From AP-15 sp963737145 (GTDB lineage: Bacteria > Pseudomonadota > Alphaproteobacteria > ATCC43930 > CGMCC-115725), in contig CAVTRO010000004.1 in the NCBI GenBank assembly GCA_963737145.1, positions 310,001 to 374,000 on the forward strand: a stretch of 64,000 nucleotides of DNA, in the 5' to 3' direction. A program made the position numbers and the translations under genes. The notes below the pieces were generated by a model, which ran no database searches, was not told where the DNA came from, and worked only from the letters and a program-made list of their open reading frames with translations. This document shows, piece after piece, positions 8,996-17,018 of this stretch. Numbering within the stretch: the first letter of the stretch is position 1; each line of letters starts with the position of its first letter.

Positions 8996-10051
8996 ATGCG
9001 CGTTTTCACGATGCTGCCGATGAGGCATTGGCGCGACGCGGCGCCGTTCGGTGCGGCGGCGGAGGCCGCCGGGTTCGACGCGCTGATGACGGTTGAACTC
9101 GGGCACGATGTCTTTACCCCGCTCGCCTTTGCCGCGCTCGCGACCGAGCGCATCGAGCTCACGCCGTCGATCGCCGTCGCCTTCCCGCGCAGCCCGACGG
9201 TGATGGCGAGCCAAGCCTGGGACCTGCACGCCAACTCTAACGGGCGGTTCGTGCTGGGTCTCGGGAGCCAGGTCAAGGGCCACAACGAGCGCCGCTTCGG
9301 CATTCCGTGGAGCGCGCCCGCGCCGCGGTTGCGCGACTACGTCCGGGCATTGCGCGCGGTGTGGCGTTGCTGGGAAACCGGCGGCAAGCTCGATTATCAA
9401 GGCGAGCACTACCGGCTGACCCTGATGACCCCCGATTTCTCGCCGGAGCCGACGGGGTTGCCGATGGTGCCGATCACGATCGCCGCGGTCGGCGAGGCGA
9501 TGCTGCGGGTAGCCGGCGAAGTGTGCGACGGGGTGCGGCTCCATCCGCTGTGCTCGCGCCGCTATCTCGAAGAAGTGGCGCTGCCGCGCATCTTGGAAGG
9601 AATGCAGCGCAGCGGACGCCGCCGTGGCAATTTCGACGTCTTTGGCGGCGGGTTCGTGGTGACCGGAGGCGATGCGCAAACCATTGCCGAAGGCATGGAA
9701 TGGGCCCGCCGACGCATCGCGATTTACTCTTCGACCCGCACCTATGCGCCGATCCTCGGTTTGCACGGTCTCGAAGAGGTCGGGGCGAAATTGCACGCGA
9801 TGTCCGTCGCCGGCCGGTGGAACGACATGCCGGCCGAGATCACCGACGATGTTGTACGAATCTTCGCCGCCTGCGGCACCTATGACGAGATCGCCGCGGC
9901 GATCGAGGCGCGCTATGGCGGTCTCGCCGACGCCATCGAACTGAACTTCCCCGCCGGCACCCCCGCCGGGCTGCAGCGCGAGCTCGTGACCGACATCCGC
10001 CGCATCCCGCACCGTTTCGAGGGCTTCGACACGCGGGTGGTGAGAGGCTAA
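8996..10051 (+). CDS. LLM-class flavin/F420-dependent oxidoreductase
   Basis: Luciferase-like TIM-barrel oxidoreductase, 351 residues. Family features: the N-terminal strand MRVFTMLP, AAEAAGFDALMTVE, IELTPSIAVAFPRSPTVMASQAWDLH, the glycine motif GRFVLGLGSQVKGH, and the late TIAAVGEAMLRVAGEVCDGVRLHP. This pattern is closest to the subgroup often labelled F420-dependent (TIGR03617-like), but cofactor choice (FMN or F420) cannot be decided from sequence. GGGGAG at 8981-8986 is the ribosome site. It is one of three LLM genes in the window (also 11369-12208 and 40340-41164), none next to a recognisable flavin reductase. Confidence 0.88.
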   Translation: MRVFTMLPMRHWRDAAPFGAAAEAAGFDALMTVELGHDVFTPLAFAALATERIELTPSIAVAFPRSPTVMASQAWDLHANSNGRFVLGLGSQVKGHNERRFGIPWSAPAPRLRDYVRALRAVWRCWETGGKLDYQGEHYRLTLMTPDFSPEPTGLPMVPITIAAVGEAMLRVAGEVCDGVRLHPLCSRRYLEEVALPRILEGMQRSGRRRGNFDVFGGGFVVTGGDAQTIAEGMEWARRRIAIYSSTRTYAPILGLHGLEEVGAKLHAMSVAGRWNDMPAEITDDVVRIFAACGTYDEIAAAIEARYGGLADAIELNFPAGTPAGLQRELVTDIRRIPHRFEGFDTRVVRG

Positions 10052-10084
10052 CCAACGCCAAGAAGAACCCGGACTCGGCACGCC

Positions 10085-10445
10085 ATGATCTGCAGCACGC
10101 CAGGATTCGTCGCTCTTGACGGCGAGCCGATCCGGATCTTGTTCAAGCTTTACCCGTGGGAGTGGATCGTGCGCGAGGATTTCGACGCCAATGTGAAACC
10201 GTCGGGCGCCCTGTTCCTCGAGCCGACGTGGAAGATGCTGCTGCTGAACAAGGGATTGCTGCCAATCCTCTGGGGAGATGTTTCCCGAGCCCGAAAATCT
10301 GTTGCCGGCCTATCGTGAGCCGGAACCGCTCGGCAACCGCCGCCATCGTCCGCAAGCCGCTGCTCGGCCGCGCGGGAGCCAATCTCAGCATCACCTAAGC
10401 CGGCAAGACGCTCGCCGAGACGGCCGGGCCGGGGGAAGCGGTCCC
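10085..10445 (+). pseudogene. Remnant of a glutathionylspermidine-synthase-type ATP-grasp ligase
   Basis: Only a central-to-C-terminal piece of this family is left. DGEPIRILFKLYPWEWIVREDF and FLEPTWKMLLLNKGLLPILW are highly characteristic. At CTCTGGGGAGATG an extra G shifts the frame; the next frame continues MFPEPENLLPAYREPEPLG. A second shift gives VRKPLLGRAGANLSIT, followed by an in-frame TAA before AGKTLAETAGPGEA. The N-terminal two-thirds and the C-terminal end are missing, and the remnant stops where the convergent hydrolase gene begins. Unlike other broken genes here it is truncated at both ends, so it is a real relic rather than only a read error. Confidence 0.8.
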
Positions 10446-10447
10446 TT

Positions 10448-11293
10448 TCAGCCGCGGCGCTCGGTTCGCCTCAGGAAATCGATGAAGATGGCCGCCAATA
10501 GGCCCTCTTTGCTGCTCCACTCCTCGAGCGCGACGTCCAGATCGGGACGGTCCTCGGTCAATACCTCATGATATTCGCTGTTCGGCATCAGCCGATGCGC
10601 CGCCTGCCCGGGTCCGCGCGGGTGGACCCGGTCGTTGCCGGGGATGATGCAGGCCGGCATCGTGAGCGAGCGCAACTCGGCGGGGCTCAGGCCGATCACG
10701 GGATGATGCGCCCCCTCGTTGAAGGCGCGCCGCCACGCTTCCATGATGCCGATGAAGCGTTGCGGGTCGAGCGCCGTCAGCCGCGCGCGGTTGGCTGGGT
10801 TGCCGGCGATTACCTCGCTGAAATGCTCGGTACGGCACACTGCCTCCATGCCGCCTTGCTGCGCCGCATTGATGAACTGAGTGTAGTAATTCTCAACCAA
10901 GCGCTGCGCCGCATAGGCGCCGCCGGTCACCCGCCACAGCAAGAGGCCCCGCACATCGGCGGGATGGCGCAGCGCCATCAGCAATGCCAGGCGGCACCCC
11001 GACGAGCTGCCGCCGATGTAGGCGGGAAGCGCGTCGAGCTGTGACAACAGCGCGTGGAGGTCCTCCGCCCAGATCTCGTTCTCGGAATTTCCGCCGTCGA
11101 AGGAGATCCCGGACGCGCCACAATTGCGCCGGTCATGGACGAGGACGCGGCAGCCGGCTTCGGCGAGCTTCTCGCCGAGCGATCTGACCCCTGCGAGGGC
11201 GCGCCGGCCGCCGGGCTGCAGCGCCACCCATGGCCCGCGCTCGCCAAGCACTTCGTAACTGATGTCGACACCGCGGACGGTCGCGACTGGCAT
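10448..11293 (-). CDS. Alpha/beta-fold hydrolase
   Basis: A 281-residue cytosolic serine hydrolase of the alpha/beta-hydrolase superfamily. The nucleophile elbow is GGSSSGCRLAL (about residues 93-103), the oxyanion region GPWVALQPGGRRAL, and the strand before the acid residue is MPACIIPGNDRVHP (probable Asp in NDRVHP). A late His lies in the C-terminal third. VLVHDRRNCGASG is typical of the family. No neighbour tells its ester, lactone or peptide substrate. ATG 11293 has GGAGGAGAG just upstream. It is transcribed away from the LLM gene at 11369. Confidence 0.88.
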   Translation of the reverse strand: MPVATVRGVDISYEVLGERGPWVALQPGGRRALAGVRSLGEKLAEAGCRVLVHDRRNCGASGISFDGGNSENEIWAEDLHALLSQLDALPAYIGGSSSGCRLALLMALRHPADVRGLLLWRVTGGAYAAQRLVENYYTQFINAAQQGGMEAVCRTEHFSEVIAGNPANRARLTALDPQRFIGIMEAWRRAFNEGAHHPVIGLSPAELRSLTMPACIIPGNDRVHPRGPGQAAHRLMPNSEYHEVLTEDRPDLDVALEEWSSKEGLLAAIFIDFLRRTERRG

Positions 11294-11368
11294 GGCTCTC
11301 CTCCATGGTCGAATTTTCGTAACTATGCCATCCTAGCCGACATCCACCGGACCCGGAGAGGAATCGAC

Positions 11369-12208
11369 ATGCGGGTTGGCGTTTTTTATTGCAATCCCGA
11401 TTACGGCATCGATATCGGTGAACTGGCCCAGGCGCTCGAAGAGCGCGGCTTTGCTTCGCTGTATGTGCCTGAGCATACCCATATCCCGACCAGTAGCCGC
11501 AATCCGCTTCCGGGCGGCGGAGAGCTGCCAAAGAGGTACTCGCATATCCGCGATCCGTTTGTCGGCCTCTCGTTTGCCGCTGCGGCGACCAAGAAGCTGA
11601 TGGTCGGGACCGGCATTTGCCTGATCCCGGAGCGCGACCCGATCGTCACCGCGAAATGTGTCGCGAGCCTCGACCAGTTGTCGGGCGGCCGGTTCATTTT
11701 CGGCATCGGCGGCGGCTGGAACGTCGAGGAAATGGAGAACCACGGCGCCCACTACGAGACGCGCTTCAAGCTGATGCGCGAGCGCATTTTGGCGATGAAG
11801 GCACTGTGGACCGAGGAGGAGGCGTCGTTCCACGGCGAGTTCGTGAATTTCGACCCGGTCTGGTCGTGGCCGAAGCCGGCCCAGCGGCCGCATCCCCCGA
11901 TCCTGTTGGGCGGCGAGAGCGATTATAGTTTGCGGCGCATTGTCGAATATTGCGACGGTTGGATCCCGCGCCCGGTCGGGGATTTTACCGCAAGAGGCGC
12001 AGTCGAGCGCCTGCGGCGTATGGCCGAATCCAAGGGACGCGACCCGAACTCCTTGATGATCTCGGTATTCCGTGCGCCGGCCGATAAGGCGGTGCTCGCC
12101 GAATACGGCCGAGCCGGCATTGATGAAGCATTGCTCGAAATCCCCGATCTCACGCGCGACGAGATCCTGCAGCTTCTCGACCGCTACGCGCCTTTGGCAG
12201 CGGCATGA
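11369..12208 (+). CDS. LLM-class flavin/F420-dependent oxidoreductase
   Basis: 279-residue luciferase-like protein starting MRVGVFYCNPDYGIDIGELAQALEERGFASLYVPEH, with LMVGTGICLIPERDPIVTAKCVASLDQLSGGRFIFGIGGGWN and HPPILLGGESDYSLRRIVEYCDGWIP. These are the standard LLM segments (TIGR03619-like layout). ATG 11369 is supported by GGAGAGGA at 11354-11361; the longer open frame extends antisense into the hydrolase and is rejected. Its stop overlaps the start of the glutamine-synthetase-like gene (ATGA at 12205), so the two are one operon and probably act on one substrate route. Confidence 0.9.
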   Translation: MRVGVFYCNPDYGIDIGELAQALEERGFASLYVPEHTHIPTSSRNPLPGGGELPKRYSHIRDPFVGLSFAAAATKKLMVGTGICLIPERDPIVTAKCVASLDQLSGGRFIFGIGGGWNVEEMENHGAHYETRFKLMRERILAMKALWTEEEASFHGEFVNFDPVWSWPKPAQRPHPPILLGGESDYSLRRIVEYCDGWIPRPVGDFTARGAVERLRRMAESKGRDPNSLMISVFRAPADKAVLAEYGRAGIDEALLEIPDLTRDEILQLLDRYAPLAAA

Positions 12209-13476
12209 TCCGGGAAGAGCTCGTCTTTGTCGCGACATGCGACATCTCGGGCCTGGCGCGCGGCAAGGGGTTCGCGGCGCGCGAGCTTCCGGCGCGGCTG
12301 AAGAAGGGTGTCGGCTGGACCGGCAGCAATCTGATGATGTCGCCGTTCGGGCCGATCTGGGACACGCCCTTTGGCACCGCCGGGGATTTTATGATCGTGC
12401 CCGATCCCGCGGCCGAGGTCCGCGTCGATTTTGCCGACGGCTCGGCCGTTGAGCATTTCTTCCTGGGCGACATCTGCAATACCGACGGCGGCCCCTGGGA
12501 ATGCTGCCCGCGGGATTTCCTGCGCCGCGCCGTCAAGGAACTCGATGACGTGGCGGGTCTGCGGCTCGTGGCGGCGTTCGAGCAGGAATTCCTCTACACC
12601 GGCGTTTCCGAGCGCCCAGGCGACGCTTATGCGCTCGGCGCGTTCCGGCGCCAGGACTGTTTCGGCGAGACGTTCACCGCCGCCCTGCGTGCCTCGGGGA
12701 TAGTTCCCGACACGTTTCTCGCCGAGTACGGCCCGCGCCAGTTCGAGGTGACGGTGATGCCTCGACCCGCGCTGACCGCCGCCGACCACGCGGTCATTAC
12801 GCGCGAGATGGCGCGCGCCACCGCGCATCGGTTGGGCCAGCGCGTGATCTTCTCGCCAAAGCCCGACCCCGAGCTCGTCGGCAATGGTGTGCACATCCAT
12901 ATGAGCCTCGTCGACGCCGCGGACCGGCCGGCGACCCACGCCCCCGGCGAGCCGATGGAGCTCAGCAAGCCGGCGCAGCACTTTTGCGCCGGCGTGTTGC
13001 ACCATATGCCCGCTATCTGCGCGGTAACCGCGCCCTCGCCGGTTTCCTATCTGCGCCTGACGCCAAATGCCTGGGCGCCGACGATAATCGATCTAGTGCG
13101 GCAAGACCGCGGCGCGACCCTCCGCATCTGTCCGACTTTCGCCGCCGCGACCCCGACCGAAATGGCGCGCCAGTTCCATGTCGAGTTCCGCGCCACCGAT
13201 GCCGCGGCTAGCCCCTACCTCGCCCTCGGGGCGGTGATCTTCGCCGGGGTCGACGGCATCCGCCGCGGGCTGGAACTGCCGAAATCCGGCCCGCCGGAGC
13301 ACCTGCCCCGTTCCCTTCCGGAGGCGCTCGACCGTCTCGCCGCCGACGAGACGGTGGCCGGTTGGTTCGGTCCGACCCATTTCGACGCCTATGTCAGGTT
13401 CAAGCGCGTCGAGGCGGAGAAGGTCGCCGGGCTGTCGCCGGCCGAACTCTGCGCCCGCTACGCCGAGGTTTACTAA
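12205..13476 (+). CDS. Glutamine-synthetase-family gamma-glutamyl ligase
   Basis: ATP-dependent ligase of the GS fold, 423 residues. It probably forms a gamma-glutamyl amide of an amine (PuuA- or GlnA3-like) rather than glutamine. Metal and substrate motifs: FEQEFLYTG, EYGPRQFEVTVMPRP (ligand Glu), NGVHIHMSLVD (His for ATP/metal), and RLTPNAWAPTI with RICPTFAAATPTEMARQFHVEFRATDAAASPYLALGA near the C-terminus (Arg and Glu set). The N-terminal beta-grasp part is shorter than in housekeeping GlnA, and no adenylylation loop Tyr is evident. It is translationally coupled to the LLM gene upstream. Substrate and direction remain unknown. Confidence 0.88.
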   Translation: MIREELVFVATCDISGLARGKGFAARELPARLKKGVGWTGSNLMMSPFGPIWDTPFGTAGDFMIVPDPAAEVRVDFADGSAVEHFFLGDICNTDGGPWECCPRDFLRRAVKELDDVAGLRLVAAFEQEFLYTGVSERPGDAYALGAFRRQDCFGETFTAALRASGIVPDTFLAEYGPRQFEVTVMPRPALTAADHAVITREMARATAHRLGQRVIFSPKPDPELVGNGVHIHMSLVDAADRPATHAPGEPMELSKPAQHFCAGVLHHMPAICAVTAPSPVSYLRLTPNAWAPTIIDLVRQDRGATLRICPTFAAATPTEMARQFHVEFRATDAAASPYLALGAVIFAGVDGIRRGLELPKSGPPEHLPRSLPEALDRLAADETVAGWFGPTHFDAYVRFKRVEAEKVAGLSPAELCARYAEVY

Positions 13477-13500
13477 TTCCGTAACGTTCCCGCCCCGCCG

Positions 13501-14550
13501 ATGGCTATCCGATATCGCACAATATTGCTTGTCATCCTTGCGCTGGTCAGCTTGGTGTTGACGGTCTTTCCCGATCCTTCGGTCGGCTACCTCAATTGGA
13601 TACTGAAACCTCCGGCCAATATGATCGGCCTCCAGTTTGATACTATCCAAACCGAGCCGGCGAGCCGATTCTTCGCGGTGTTGTGTCCGATATTGGTGAG
13701 CCTGCTCACCGTCGATGTCGTCCAACAGATCCAGGCAGCTCGAACCCCCAGACTGGCACCTGTCGCAGTCCGCTTTCAGTTCAACCCTGCTGGGCTCGAG
13801 GAACCATATCGGTCGATCGCGATTTACACGCAGCTACCGTCATTTCCCGACCAGAATACCGCTTTGCAGCATCTCGCAAAGAGCGTGGTCCTGGCTAACC
13901 ACCGGCTGATCTATGTGAGGAATGAGCCTGAATTGGATGCTGTGTTGGCTAATCAATCTGTCGTGGGATTAATAATGGATGCTCGTTTCCGTGAAGATGC
14001 ACTACGGCGGGCGCGGCGAGGAGTTGCCGTCTATTTGGCAGAGCGGCATGAATTGTACGCCTCTACCCGCGGCAACCCAATTACGCTGCGTATCGGGACC
14101 GATATGTTGGAGGTGGCAAACATCTACCGGACGGCGTTGCCGCTGGCCCACGCTTATGTTCCGGACGTGGCAAAATCGGTGGGCTTTCACGGGACGTGGG
14201 CGACCACATACGGTCTCCTCACCATCCGCGAAGATTTCAAAGGGCACGCCGCGGGTGTCTATTGGTACGGCTACGGACAAATATCGGACGGGACGGTCAA
14301 CATCAACGTCGACGACAATAGTGTCAGTCTAAAATTTAAATGGGATCAAACCAGTAATTACTATACAGTCGGCACCAGGCACCACGGTGATGGTGAATTT
14401 TTGATGGCGGCGGGGTCGGACGTGTTTTTCGGGTATTGGTATCGAGATTTGGATCCCAATCACCTACAATTGTGGAGCGGGACCCGGTTGTCGAGCGACA
14501 TTATCAGGGACATTGGGACGGAGGTGCATTCTCTAAGAACTTTGGATTAA
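13501..14550 (+). CDS. Membrane-anchored protein with C-terminal beta-rich domain, unrecognised family
   Basis: 349 residues. Two N-terminal membrane helices (about residues 7-23 and 58-72) anchor the protein. Residues about 90-185 look like an alpha/beta domain (YRSIAIYTQLP ... LIYVRNEPELDAVLANQSVVGLIMDARFREDALRRA). The last 130 residues read as an up-and-down beta barrel: FHGTWATTYGLLTI, VYWYGYGQISDGTVNI, VSLKFKWDQ, HGDGEFLM, FFGYWYRD. This W/G pattern is seen in many small lipocalin- or avidin-like barrels. The stretch is visibly more A/T-rich than its neighbours and starts an islet with two other unusual genes. No function is proposed. Confidence 0.7.
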   Translation: MAIRYRTILLVILALVSLVLTVFPDPSVGYLNWILKPPANMIGLQFDTIQTEPASRFFAVLCPILVSLLTVDVVQQIQAARTPRLAPVAVRFQFNPAGLEEPYRSIAIYTQLPSFPDQNTALQHLAKSVVLANHRLIYVRNEPELDAVLANQSVVGLIMDARFREDALRRARRGVAVYLAERHELYASTRGNPITLRIGTDMLEVANIYRTALPLAHAYVPDVAKSVGFHGTWATTYGLLTIREDFKGHAAGVYWYGYGQISDGTVNINVDDNSVSLKFKWDQTSNYYTVGTRHHGDGEFLMAAGSDVFFGYWYRDLDPNHLQLWSGTRLSSDIIRDIGTEVHSLRTLD

Positions 14551-14593
14551 CGCAGCACCCAAAGGAAAGCATCGTCGATCCAGGGAGCCCCGA

Positions 14594-15010
14594 TTGATCG
14601 AGGCATTGCGAAGATTTTGGCGAATAAAAGTCCACGTACCCGTCGATGACGATCGCGGGCCGACATGGCTCGGCCAAAAAGACATCGCCGACAATGAGCA
14701 TGTGCGTTCGGTCATCACCGCCCTGGTGGCCATACCTGGTGTGGGACGTATAGGCAATTACGACAGCATATACGAATTGGATGGCGGGTGGGAGGGTTAT
14801 CGTGCAAAGCCGGGAGCTTCACCTCGACACGGTGCCATCGGAGAGAAAATAATCCTCGGCAGCATCGCCGTTACGACTTATGTCGATTATGAAACCAGCT
14901 CCGATATGTTCCGACAGGTTGTCGACGCTGTGAGGGCTGTCCACCCGTGGGAACATCCCATCATCGAGTTTGGTGAGTGCCTACTTTATGTGCCGACGGG
15001 CCGAGTATGA
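14594..15010 (+). CDS. Small protein with a CutA/NIF3-insert-like end
   Basis: 138 residues from TTG 14594, which has CAGGGAG about 8 bases upstream; no ATG lies nearby. The C-terminal half, IILGSIAVTTYVDYETSSDMFRQVVDAVRAVHPWEHPIIEFGECLLYVP, matches the pattern of ferredoxin-like CutA1 and NIF3-insert domains (strand, helix, then the HPYEEP-like HPWEHP motif). The N-terminal half (KVHVPVDDDRGPTWLGQKDIADNEHVRSVITAL) is unfamiliar. It lies between the membrane protein and the convergent SET-domain gene, whose 3' end it overlaps by about 30 bases. The role is unknown; the start codon is uncertain. Confidence 0.6.
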   Translation: MIEALRRFWRIKVHVPVDDDRGPTWLGQKDIADNEHVRSVITALVAIPGVGRIGNYDSIYELDGGWEGYRAKPGASPRHGAIGEKIILGSIAVTTYVDYETSSDMFRQVVDAVRAVHPWEHPIIEFGECLLYVPTGRV

Positions 15011-15400
15011 GCGCACCGGGTCTCGGTATTTGAGGGTGATTTCAGCGCCCTGGTTGAGTTTGCGCCTCGCCACGAGATGAATTAATCGTAGCTGGAATTC
15101 GGGCACCAGCTGTGCGCTCGGTCGATTGGAGTAATTACAAAGACCGACTAAGCCGAGAGGCATGGCTAAGGTTTTTGCGGCACCCGGATTTTCCCAAAGG
15201 ACGAAATAATCCAAGCCATATGCATTGATTGTGGCGGCCAATTCAGCCGGCAAGACTTGCACCGGTGCGACCTCGATGGTAGCACCTTCAGGTATCGCGG
15301 CGAGTGTAACCAAGCATCGGCCGCGGCGCGACGTTCCCCTGACAGTCAGAGGGAAGCGCGTCCCGAGCACCAGCTCTTCGCCAATCGGCATGCGTTGCAA
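14981..15400 (-). CDS. SET-domain protein (putative protein-lysine methyltransferase-like)
   Basis: 139 residues with the compact bacterial SET layout: GRCLVTLAAIPEGATIEVAPVQVLP (SET-N strand), GLDYFVLWENPG, then GLVGLCNYSNRPSAQLVPE in the place of the usual NHSxxPN motif, and GAEITLKYRDP in the place of GEELTIDY. The Tyr of the last motif is kept, but the His of NHS is Tyr here (CNYS). SAM binding or activity may therefore be altered. Start is 15400 or 15391 (both ATG). It belongs to the A/T-richer 13.5-15.4 kb islet. Methylation target unknown. Confidence 0.75.
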   Translation of the reverse strand: MQRMPIGEELVLGTRFPLTVRGTSRRGRCLVTLAAIPEGATIEVAPVQVLPAELAATINAYGLDYFVLWENPGAAKTLAMPLGLVGLCNYSNRPSAQLVPEFQLRLIHLVARRKLNQGAEITLKYRDPVRSYSARRHIK

Positions 15401-15551
15401 TTATCAGTTCTTGACCCCGATGGTCCACTGGGAGAGAACGAAGGAGCTTGATCGATCGAGAGCGCGGGCGGCAACTCGGTCCGCGAGATGTGAGCATGCG
15501 GAATTTGGCTTGAAGAAATGTCGGATGCGGTCTTAAGAGTTACCCGTTGAT

Positions 15552-16372
15552 ATGGCCGAAACCCCTCCGGGTGCTTCATCTTCTACCCCAAGCATTGCTA
15601 CTGGGCTGCTCGGCCCCGACGAACCCGGCCCGAACAAGCCTCGAGAACGAGGCGGGAAGCTCGGTTTTCTTTTTCGCCTGCGATCATGCCGGGCGCGCCT
15701 TTCCCCGCCGACTACTGCAACTCGGCCTGCCGGAGCACGAGACTCTCGCGGCACATTGCCTGGGACATCGGCATCGGCAGGGCTCGCTCGGCGTGAGCTT
15801 TCGCGCCTCTTGGATGCGCCGGTGCTCATGCAGACGTATTCGCGCCTGGTAATCGACTGCAATCGCGACCCCGCCTTCCGAACTCGATCCCGGAGGTCAG
15901 CGAAGACACGGAGATTCCCGGCAATCACGACCTCGGTGAGGCTGCGCGGGCGGCGCGCATCGAAGGAATATTCCGCCCATATCACACTGCGTTAGCAGCG
16001 GCCCTCGACGCGCCGCGCGGCAAGACCGCCCTCGGTGCTGGTAACATTGCATAGCTTTACCCCGGTTTTCCACGGCGTTGCGCGTCCGTGGCACGCGGGG
16101 TGCTGTTCAATCGCGACGAGCGCATCGGCCGCCCGCTGCTCTCGCATTGTTGCGCGCCGAAGGGGACCTCGATGGTCGGCGAAAACGAGCCATACCGGGT
16201 CAGCGACCTGACCGACTACACCATCCCCGTTCATGGCGAGCGCCGCGGGCTGCCGCATGTAGAGATCGAGATCCGGCAGGACCTGATCACCGAGGCGGCC
16301 GGTCAAAGGGAGTGGGCCGAGCGCCTTGCCCGGCTGCTGCCCGCCGCGTATGCCGCATTCCTGCGCCGATGA
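15552..16372 (+). pseudogene. N-formylglutamate amidohydrolase-family gene, many frameshifts
   Basis: Family segments appear in the right order but in different frames: VFFFACDHAGRAFPRRLLQLGL (about 15655), LSRLLDAPVLMQTYSRLVIDCNRDP (about 15800), IPGNHDLGEAARAARIEGIFRPYH (about 15915), VLVTLHSFTPVFHGVARPWHAG (about 16036), GVLFNRDERIGRPLL, then GENEPYRVSDLTDYTIPVHGERRGLPHVEIEIRQDLI to the stop at 16372. The family removes formyl groups from N-formylglutamate or related amides. At GCGGGGTGCTG one missing G explains a break, and a lost G after CTCTCG explains another, so homopolymer read errors are likely. The stop overlaps the next gene's ATG, so the pair forms an operon. Confidence 0.8.
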
Positions 16373-16992
16373 GCGCACTGAGCCGCGAGGTGCCGATCGA
16401 TCCGGCCCACGCCGCATTACTGATCATCGACGTCCAGAACTACTGCGTCACGCCGGAATCCGGCAAAAGCCGAGTATTTCCGTCTGGAGCCTTCGAGAGA
16501 TCGTGCTGCCCAATATGCGGCGTCTGCAGACCGCCTGCCGGAGCGGCGGCATCGAGGTCATGTATTCGGTGATCGAGAACATGACCCGCGACGGCCGCGA
16601 CCGCAGCCTCGACTACAAGATCTCCGGCATCGACGTGCCGCGCGGCTCATGGGAGGCGCAGGTGCTGGACGAGATCGCGCCGCCCGACGACGAGATGATC
16701 TTCCGCAAGACCTCGAGCAGTGTCTTCATCTCGACCAACATCGATTACGTATTGCGCAATCTGCGGCGCACGATCGCTGATCATCGCCGGCCTATTGACC
16801 GACCAGTGCGTCGAAAGCGCGGTGCGCGACGCCTGCGACCTCGGCTATCTCGTAACGCTCGTCAGCGACGCCTGCACTACCGCCAGCGCCGAGCGCCACG
16901 AGCAGTCGCTCCTCGGCATCCGCGGCTATTGCCGCCAGCGCACTACCGATGCGCTAATGGCCGAGATTGCGGGGCTGACCCGAACGCATTGA
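16369..16992 (+). pseudogene. Isochorismatase-family cysteine hydrolase, two frameshifts
   Basis: Starts MSALSREVPIDPAHAALLIIDVQNYCVTPESG, with the catalytic Asp in IIDVQN. After a frameshift near 16480 it continues IVLPNMRRLQTACRSGGIEVMYSVIENMTRDGRD and FRKTSSSVFISTNIDYVLRNL (catalytic Lys in FRKTSSS). A second shift near 16775 gives LIIAGLLTDQCVESAVRDACDLGYLVTLVSDAC, with the nucleophile Cys in TDQCVES. All three catalytic residues are present once frames are joined. Such proteins hydrolyse amides or vinyl ethers. Coupling to the N-formylglutamate amidohydrolase-like gene suggests breakdown of an N-acylated or amide compound. Likely intact in the organism if the indels are read errors. Confidence 0.8.
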
Positions 16993-17018
16993 GCGGCGCG
17001 TGCGATCGTTCCGAACCC

